From: Sporothrix humicola
Lineage: Eukaryota; Ascomycota; Sordariomycetes; Ophiostomatales; Ophiostomataceae
Assembly (NCBI GenBank): GCA_021396245.1
Contig: WNYE01000158.1
Coordinates: 1-38,601 of the forward strand
DNA length: 38,601 nucleotides
Direction of reading: 5' to 3'
Positions within the stretch are counted from its first letter, which is position 1. The number at the start of each line of letters is the position of its first letter. The position numbers and the translations under genes were made by a program. The notes beneath the pieces were generated by a model. That model was not told the DNA's origin. It ran no database searches and saw only the letters and a list, made by a program, of their open reading frames with translations. Shown here one piece after another: positions 32,641-38,601 of this stretch.

Positions 32641-33879
32641 TAGCAAAAGTCGCAGCCTGATGTTGCATTCTTCACTTACAAGCTTGTGGTGGGCAGCACG
32701 CTGTGGAAGGTGTGTTGTTTGAGGGCAGGCGCAGACAGGGATTATTCGCTAGGTACAGGATACATGCATTTCTGCTGAAATAAACAGCAAAAGTGATGAA
32801 CCAGCGACAAGTGTGAGCTGTCCGTAAGAGGCTAGACCGCTACTTCTCCGGGCGTTCCGACCACTTTAAAACCGTAGTCCCGGCAGATTGGGCAGATTTG
32901 GGTCGCGCCTGCCCTCCTGTTCAGTTGGTCTGCAACTGGCAGTTGCAATCGTGCAGAAGCTCAGGAAGGTGCAATCGAAGTACTGGCAAGCTCCAGGCAT
33001 CGTAGCTCGTAATGACTTTACCGTTTGGGGCCAATTTGTCACTTTGTATCATTTTCTTCGTTTGTATTTCCCTCGCCGCCATTTGTCCATCCATCTGCCC
33101 ATCGCCCACATGCCCGCCTGCCGCACTGGTCGTATCTGCTCTGAGGTCTCGCCTCATCCGACCGTTGGTCCAGCACAACATGCATGAAAAGGAAGCAGGC
33201 AAAAAGCGGCGCGGAAAAAAAAGAGAAACGAGGGATAGAGAAAACGAGCAAAAGTGACAAGACATACACAGCTGGTCGGTCCAGACCTACGGCAAGCCGA
33301 GCCAACATCTCGCACGCGATGCCTGTCTTGGACAGCATGGACAGTGTTCAAGGTCTTCGAGGCCTTGGAGTGTCGAGTGTCTGAGAAGGTACGTTTTTTA
33401 TGCCAAGCCGTGGTACACAGTCACACACTCCTTCGACTTGTCAAGTGTTGATCGTTTCTGTGATCCTGGCTGCCAACCACCGTGAGAAAAGAGGCTCGGT
33501 TTTGGTTTGACCCTCTGCTGTTCTTTCTGACACAGGCATCTCCGCATCTTACCTCCGCCTTTTCGATTTGTCTTGTTTCTCTTTTGTCATCAAGTGGCGT
33601 CTTTGCTGTCCAAACGAGCCAAACGAGACGTCGCACCGCTTTGAGTGCGGCTCACTTGATCCTGCCAAATCCCAAAATCCTTTTGGTCTTATGCTTACTT
33701 TTCCGTAGCGCCAATTGAGGGCCAACGGTCCATCAGTGCTTCATAGCCTCAGAAAGAGAACGGACAAAAAAAGAAAAAAAGAAAAAAAGAAAAAAAAAAA
33801 GAAACGTCAGAGAAAGCAACCGATCAGCGCCGCCTCCAGGTCGCGCCACAAGCCCCCCTGGCCCTTTGCTGATTATTAT
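32641..33879. other. divergent intergenic region
   Basis: This lies between the divergently transcribed PIG-L and transporter genes. No supported gene is present; short frames only. It includes the A-rich simple repeat listed separately. Confidence 0.55.
33766..33806. repeat. A-rich 8 bp repeat (A7G)n
   Basis: Successive runs of seven A separated by single G (period 8) end in a longer A run. A-rich simple sequence like this lies upstream of many fungal promoters and may act as a nucleosome-excluding tract. Confidence 0.85.
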
Positions 33880-35474
33880 TTGGCATATACCTTACCATTT
33901 TACTGCATTTTCTCTTCCCTCTGCTACCGTTTCTTTCTTGGCCTCACTGTCTGTCTTTCTTGAGGCTTTCCACAAAGCTACATTCTGGTAGCCTAATTCG
34001 AATCCTTATCCACGGTTTCATTTCTCTTTTTATTTCCTATCATCGATCGTGCACAGCCAGTCCTGACCAATTTGTTCCAACATGTTCTAGGCTTGCGAGA
34101 TCCTTTCTATCCCTTTTCTTTCCTCCTTTCTGTTCTTCGTTTGGAATTAGCCTGAAAGTGGCTTCGCCGCTCGTCAACATCTCCCTCGAGGCCTTGACGA
34201 TCCAGACCTCGACCCTTTCTCTTTCTGGTTTTTTCTTCTTCTTCAACTCGCTCGTCGTTTGTCTATTTCACGCAATCCAACTCCATTGTGGCCCGTCGTA
34301 TTCGCTCCCGCCCCTCCTTATTCCTCTACTTATTTGCAAAATCATAGCCTTTTCTTCCACTATCTTGTGCCTCCGTTATATTCGTTTTTCCCCTTCTCCT
34401 CTTTTTCTACTTTACCGCCCTTCTTCTCGAGGCTTGTTTTTTCTTTTTCTGTTTCTCTGTTTCCCTCGTTGTCCATTGATTTTTCTATGGGTCCATTTGC
34501 TCACCCCCTCTGGCCGGCCTCAAATCCTTCACCTTTTTGGAGAAACTCCACTCTTTTTTCATCATTGCATGTGGGAATACTTTGGTACATCCAAGGCGAA
34601 GCTTTTTCTGCCCTATGGAAGCGACAGGGGTGCTGCCTGTTACTGAACTAGAGAACCGCAAAACGGCAGAACCACACGACCACAAAACGGACCAGCAACA
34701 AGACTGCAAACCACACGCCCCCCTAAGACTCCGTAGCTCAACTGAGTACCTCAACCAACCTACCTCAAGGTCATCGCCCCCATCCCTGACCTCAGTTGTT
34801 GGAGTTGCTCTATTCATTCCCTAAACCCTTCCTTTTCCCATGATTATTTACATTTTCCCATTTTGCCCTTATTCGGCCTTTCTTCCACGTCGTATTTGTT
34901 TTCTTTTTCGTTTACTTCGTATGCTTTTTTTTGGTCTGTTATTTTATTTCTCAACTACTTCGACCCTCGGACCATCTCGACCATCGACTATTTCTATTTG
35001 CTCCTCGCGTTCGCTGTCCCGTTTAGGAAGTCCCCTATTTCCATGACCACGATTTACAGTCCGGCGCATCGTATTTAGAATCATTACATTGCTTCTGCCT
35101 CATATTCCTGCTATTTTCTATATTGCATCGGGCAGTGCATCTCAAACGGTGCTATTACCCAGAGCCTGTTTTTCCCACCCACCATCCAGCCCATCGTTTC
35201 GAGTCCGGTCCCCTCGATAGAACTCTTTGTTTTATTTTTACTCTCGGCCCATATTCCGTCTTCTTTTATTTTTTCCGATCCCAAACCTATCTCAGCCGCT
35301 CCTCCCATCTAATCGGAAAAGAGAAGGAGGGAGAAAAAAAGAGAAGTTGAGGAAAATAGCCACATCGCACGAGAGAAAAGTATCGTCAAAGTTTTTGGCA
35401 TTTTGACACCTCCCATACCAGGCTGCAGGACAATACTGTCCACAACACCGTCCACCATTCTTCTACGCTTACTC
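33880..35474 (+). promoter_or_regulatory. long pyrimidine-rich leader of the transporter gene
   Basis: For more than 1 kb (densest about 33960-35045) the + strand is C/T-rich, with frequent TTCTT and CCTC runs, up to the transporter start. A 228-codon frame here (33960-34646) reads as Phe/Leu/Ser low complexity and is an effect of this composition. A long 5' UTR or promoter is the likely role. Confidence 0.45.
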
Positions 35475-36962
35475 ATGACGCCACAAACCATCACCGATAC
35501 TAACAACATGCCGGCCACATGGCAGCGGGCATCGTCGCCCGCCTACCGGCCGCCACGATTCCTGCGCGGCGCCACCTCGATCCAGACGATGTCACAGATA
35601 TTTGTGAGTGTTCCACGATGGTGTCGCGTGATTCTGTATTCAGAAGTAAAGAGCATGTAGTACTGACCCTCTCCCAGCTTGTTCTTCAAAACTCGGCTCT
35701 TATAATGGTACGTCCAGCCCTATATCCTATATGCCGGGACAAACATTCTTGGCATGGCATTCTAACCCGTCTTCTTGCAGGTTATGCACCATTCAAGAGC
35801 AAAGCCGGCGTCCGGCCAGCGGCGTTACTTTATCTCGACGGCCATGATGTTTGTTGAGCTCATCAAGCTCGTGTCCAGTCTGGCGATGGCCTGTCGCGCA
35901 CAAATCAAGGCACAGATATCAGACGCACAAACCGCAGCGTCAACAGATGACAGCACGGAATCAAAAGAGCGGTCGGCATCCTTGCTCTCACGAAACCCGT
36001 ATTCACCAGCCAATGTCGTGTCCATCGTGTACCAGTCGCTCTTTGCGTCGGGCTCGTGGATGCTGATTATGCCGGCCGGCCTATACGCGCTTCAGACGCA
36101 TCTGGTGTATGTGGCCGTCAGCAACATGGAGACGGTGCCGTTCCAGGTGACGTACCAGCTCAAGATCTTGACGACGGTGCTCTTCAGCATCGTGATGCTG
36201 CAGCGTGTCATTACACCGCGTCAGTGGCTCGCACTTGTGCTTCTGACACTGGGCGTGGCCATTGTGCAAGTGGCCGAGTCGTCTGGCAGTTCAGGGGCCA
36301 AGACAGCGTCGGCTGCGTCGCCTTCGTCCTTTTCTCTGGCAAACCTTATCGGCTGGTTTGCGGGCGGCAGCACAAACACAAACAGCTCGCCTTTGACAGC
36401 ATCTTCACCGAAATTTGCCCACCGCATGAACACCAGCAAGGGCTTTATTGCCGCCATTGCCGCGTCTCTCATCTCGGGCTTTACGGGTGTCTACTTTGAA
36501 AAACTCATCAAGGAGTCGCGTGTGTCCGTGTCGCTGTGGACGCGCAACGCCCAGCTGTCCTTCTTCAGTCTCTTTCCCATTCTGCTGCTTGGTGTCTGGT
36601 GCAAGGACGGCGCCGCCATTGCAAAGCACGGCTTCTTTGTCGGCTACGGCCCGACCGTCTGGGCGACCATTCTGCTGCAGGCCCTCGGCGGCATCTTGGT
36701 GGCGATCTGTATTACCTACGCGGACAATGTGGCCAAGAACCTGGCAGCAAGCTTCAGCATTGTGGTCAGCTACATGGCCAACGCGGCGCTCTTTGGCGAA
36801 CCCATGACGCTGCAGTCGACAGTGGGCGTGTCGACAGTGCTGTTTGCGCTGTATCTGTACCAAAGCCGCAGCAACCGGGCATCGCCACCGGATTCTCCGC
36901 TGCTGCCAGTGGACCGCGATGGCCTGGTTGATTCACGGTCCAAAGACATGCATGAGAAGTGA
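35475..36962 (+). CDS. nucleotide-sugar transporter (UDP-galactose transporter type, SLC35A/NST family)
   Basis: Three exons, 35475-35603, 35678-35707 and 35781-36962, give 446 residues. Both introns (74 and 73 nt) have GTGAGT or GTACGT donors, CTGAC or CTAAC branch sites and CAG acceptors. Exon 2 is only 30 nt and encodes LVLQNSALIM, the QNS motif of the family. Other family hallmarks: MHHSR (55-59), FISTAMMFVELIKL (70-83), VTYQLKILTTVLFSIVMLQR (176-195), QWLALVLLTLGVAIVQ (201-216), GFTGVYFEKLIKE (286-298) and ITYADNVAKN (364-373). About ten membrane helices are expected. It exchanges a cytosolic nucleotide sugar for UMP or similar across the Golgi membrane; substrate cannot be told from sequence, though UDP-galactose is commonest in this group. 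A Gly/Ser/Asn-rich luminal or cytosolic loop (about 219-265) is longer than usual. ATG 35508 has a better context and would give 435 residues. Confidence 0.92.
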
Positions 36963-37766
36963 ACCATACACGGTTCGGAATCAAAAACCAAATATAGAAC
37001 GCATCCAAAGATAGAAACAGCACAATTAATGATACCCATTTTCTCCCAAGTCAAACAACATTTTTAATGCATCGTATGGATCGCAAAAACAAAATTTAGA
37101 ACCATTTCTTTGTGTGTTATTTCGTTGCCTGGCAGATCGCCACCGCGATACAGTTTCGGAGACAAACAAAAGGGAAACCGCAGTCTTGTCATAAAGTCCG
37201 CTTCTATGAGCGTTTCTGTGGCACTAGACTCAAAGGGGAAGCGGGTCGCCAGTTCTTTTGGCCCAACACTCATCATTCCGCCGCCTCGTCGGTCTTTACC
37301 TCCAGTTGGCATGTCTCCTTGAAACTTTAAATTTTGACTCCGGAATTAAACTTATTTCATGCCTCGCTCTCTGGTGTCACGATTGTCCTTTTCAGCCTCT
37401 CAGCTGCCCTCGGGTTTAATTATGACGTTCATTGACCCCATCTTGTGTCCATTTTAAACAATGATTCCTCAACCCAAGTGACGACCCCAGCTTATCTTGC
37501 GTTTGCAGTATTATGTTGCAAACGCTCTCTCATTCTCTGATCATCTCATTCCAAATGCACCGTTACAAAACGGACTTTTAGAGACACGCCCTCTAGCTAC
37601 AAAATCACTAAACACAAAATACAAAAGACAAGTAATTGGATGAAGTATGTGAGCACGTTGGCGTCATTTCCTGTTTGGCCCTTTCAGCAGCCTCCAACGA
37701 CCTCCATTGTGGTCTAGACCTGGTCTTGGTCGACCGGCTCTTTGTGTTTTTGTGCTAGCACGGCAT

Positions 37767-37790
37767 GCATCGTGTATCGTGCATCGTGCA
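37767..37790. repeat. 7 bp tandem repeat (GCATCGT)
   Basis: GCATCGT, GTATCGT and GCATCGT follow head to tail, then GCA. The array is a three-copy degenerate minisatellite. Confidence 0.8.
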
Positions 37791-38161
37791 ACATATGTGC
37801 AGAATGGGAGACGACACACGTGCAACTCGGCGTTATCCTGTCTCTGCATTCACCGTATCTTTCGAGGAACTCTGCATGCGCCGTCCTCGCCAACACTTGC
37901 CTACACTTTCCTGACCGCGTCTTTATTCACCCAGTTTCTCCATCCTCGTCCACTAGTTCCCTCTTTTTTACATGTTCGATTTTCTCTGCTCTCCCAATTC
38001 TCCCAATTCTCTCTAGCATAAATGACACAATTGTTCTGGATGGCATCTGGATGGTCTCCCAATATGTCTGCAAATGGAGAAAAACGCGACACGGGAGAGT
38101 TGGCTCCGGTTCGACATGGCTGCAAGCACGTTGCAGTGCGTCGGCACGAGCCTGTCAAGAA

Positions 38162-38206
38162 AGGCTTGCTGAAGCTTGTCGAGGCTTGTCGAAGGCTTGT
38201 GTGGCT
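38162..38206. repeat. degenerate AGGCTTGTCGA tandem repeat
   Basis: About four diverged units of 9-11 bp share a GCTTG core (at roughly 38164, 38174, 38184 and 38195, with a further GGCTTGAG). No function is evident. Confidence 0.7.
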
Positions 38207-38526
38207 TGAGGGTGGGTGGATTTACACATTTCACAGTCGTCTTGGCCCTCAATCGCATCAGTTCCACCAATCCCAAAAAGTGCATGATCCCCCCGCTGTC
38301 ATCATTTAAGGTTAAGACGAATCGAGGCAGTATTTTCTTCAATTCGTCTTCGGTGTGCAGTAATGTGGTGTTCTAGCTTGAAATTTTTCTTCTTTGTCGT
38401 TTTTGGTTGCTTTCCCGTTAGCATTTGCTTTGAAATTTGAAAATGAAGCATCGTGAGAGGAGCGCGTCAGGTCCAGATGCAAGCCACATTCTCGCCGTGG
38501 AACGGTCTAGACCACCGATGCCGTTC

Positions 38527-38528
<2 letters not shown>

Positions 38529-38601
<73 letters not shown>
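38529..38601. other. terminal poly-G run, probable artefact
   Basis: 73 consecutive G bases run to the very end of the window without one interruption. No natural sequence here resembles it. Two-colour Illumina chemistry calls absent signal as G, so such runs at contig ends are usually read-through artefacts. Confidence 0.9.

Larger units (their letters stand above)
36963..38528. other. intergenic region to the window end
   Basis: This follows the transporter stop codon. Only short frames without bias or motifs are present. Two small degenerate tandem repeats are listed separately. No RNA gene was recognised. Confidence 0.55.

Noticed and set aside
33960..34646. 228-codon + strand ORF upstream of the transporter
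   Set aside because: It reads as Phe/Leu/Ser low complexity caused by the C/T-rich leader; no domain or codon bias.
35519..35857. alternative transporter start at 35519 with a 40 nt intron (35604-35643)
   Set aside because: The intron would be very short and lacks a clear branch site. The 74 nt intron to 35678 has CTGAC and a pyrimidine tract and keeps the family motif in frame.
1..38601. tRNA, 5S rRNA, U2/U6 snRNA or SRP RNA genes
   Set aside because: Visual search for the conserved boxes of these RNAs found no convincing match on either strand. A covariance-model scan would be decisive.

Overview
This window looks like nuclear DNA from a filamentous ascomycete (Pezizomycotina, most likely a Sordariomycete; Ophiostomatales is only a guess). 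The evidence is: short spliceosomal introns with GTRNGT donors and CTAAC/CTGAC branch sites; a complete fungal-specific elongation factor eEF3; C-ending codons in every confident gene; pyrimidine-rich leaders on the coding strand; and a 2.2 kb AT-rich block almost free of CA and TG dinucleotides, the mark of repeat-induced point mutation (RIP).

Layout. 1-2215 is a RIP-destroyed repeat. 2216-11721 is a very long gene-free stretch with small tandem repeats. 11722-13661 (+) is a two-exon secreted, Ser/Thr-rich, GPI-anchored-type cell-surface protein. 14649-16466 (+) is an intronless FAD/NAD(P)-binding oxidoreductase. Its 3' end faces eEF3 (20780-16891, minus), whose two exons are separated by a 725 nt intron. 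21151-26449 is a second long gene-poor stretch whose right part is AT-rich and holds at most an orphan ORF. 27622-26450 (minus) is a DXD-type GT32 glycosyltransferase resembling SUR1/CSH1. 31845-30236 (minus, four exons) is the GlcNAc-PI de-N-acetylase of GPI-anchor synthesis (PIG-L/GPI12). 35475-36962 (+, three exons including a 30 nt exon) is a Golgi nucleotide-sugar transporter of the UDP-galactose transporter type. The window ends in 73 consecutive G, almost certainly a sequencing or assembly artefact.

Functionally, four of the six confident genes belong to the secretory and cell-surface glycoconjugate pathway: a GPI-anchored wall protein, a GPI-anchor enzyme, a probable sphingolipid or glycan mannosyltransferase, and a nucleotide-sugar importer. 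They lie on both strands, kilobases apart, with a translation factor and a redox enzyme between them. This is a loose neighbourhood, not an operon-like unit or an obvious biosynthetic cluster. I found no convincing previously undescribed system. The points most worth a second look are the phase-preserving, stop-free introns of the PIG-L gene, the unnamed beta-rich domain of the surface protein, the roughly 9.5 kb gene-free stretch upstream of it, the orphan ORF in the AT-rich block, and the strand-polarised pyrimidine leaders that may mark unannotated transcripts.
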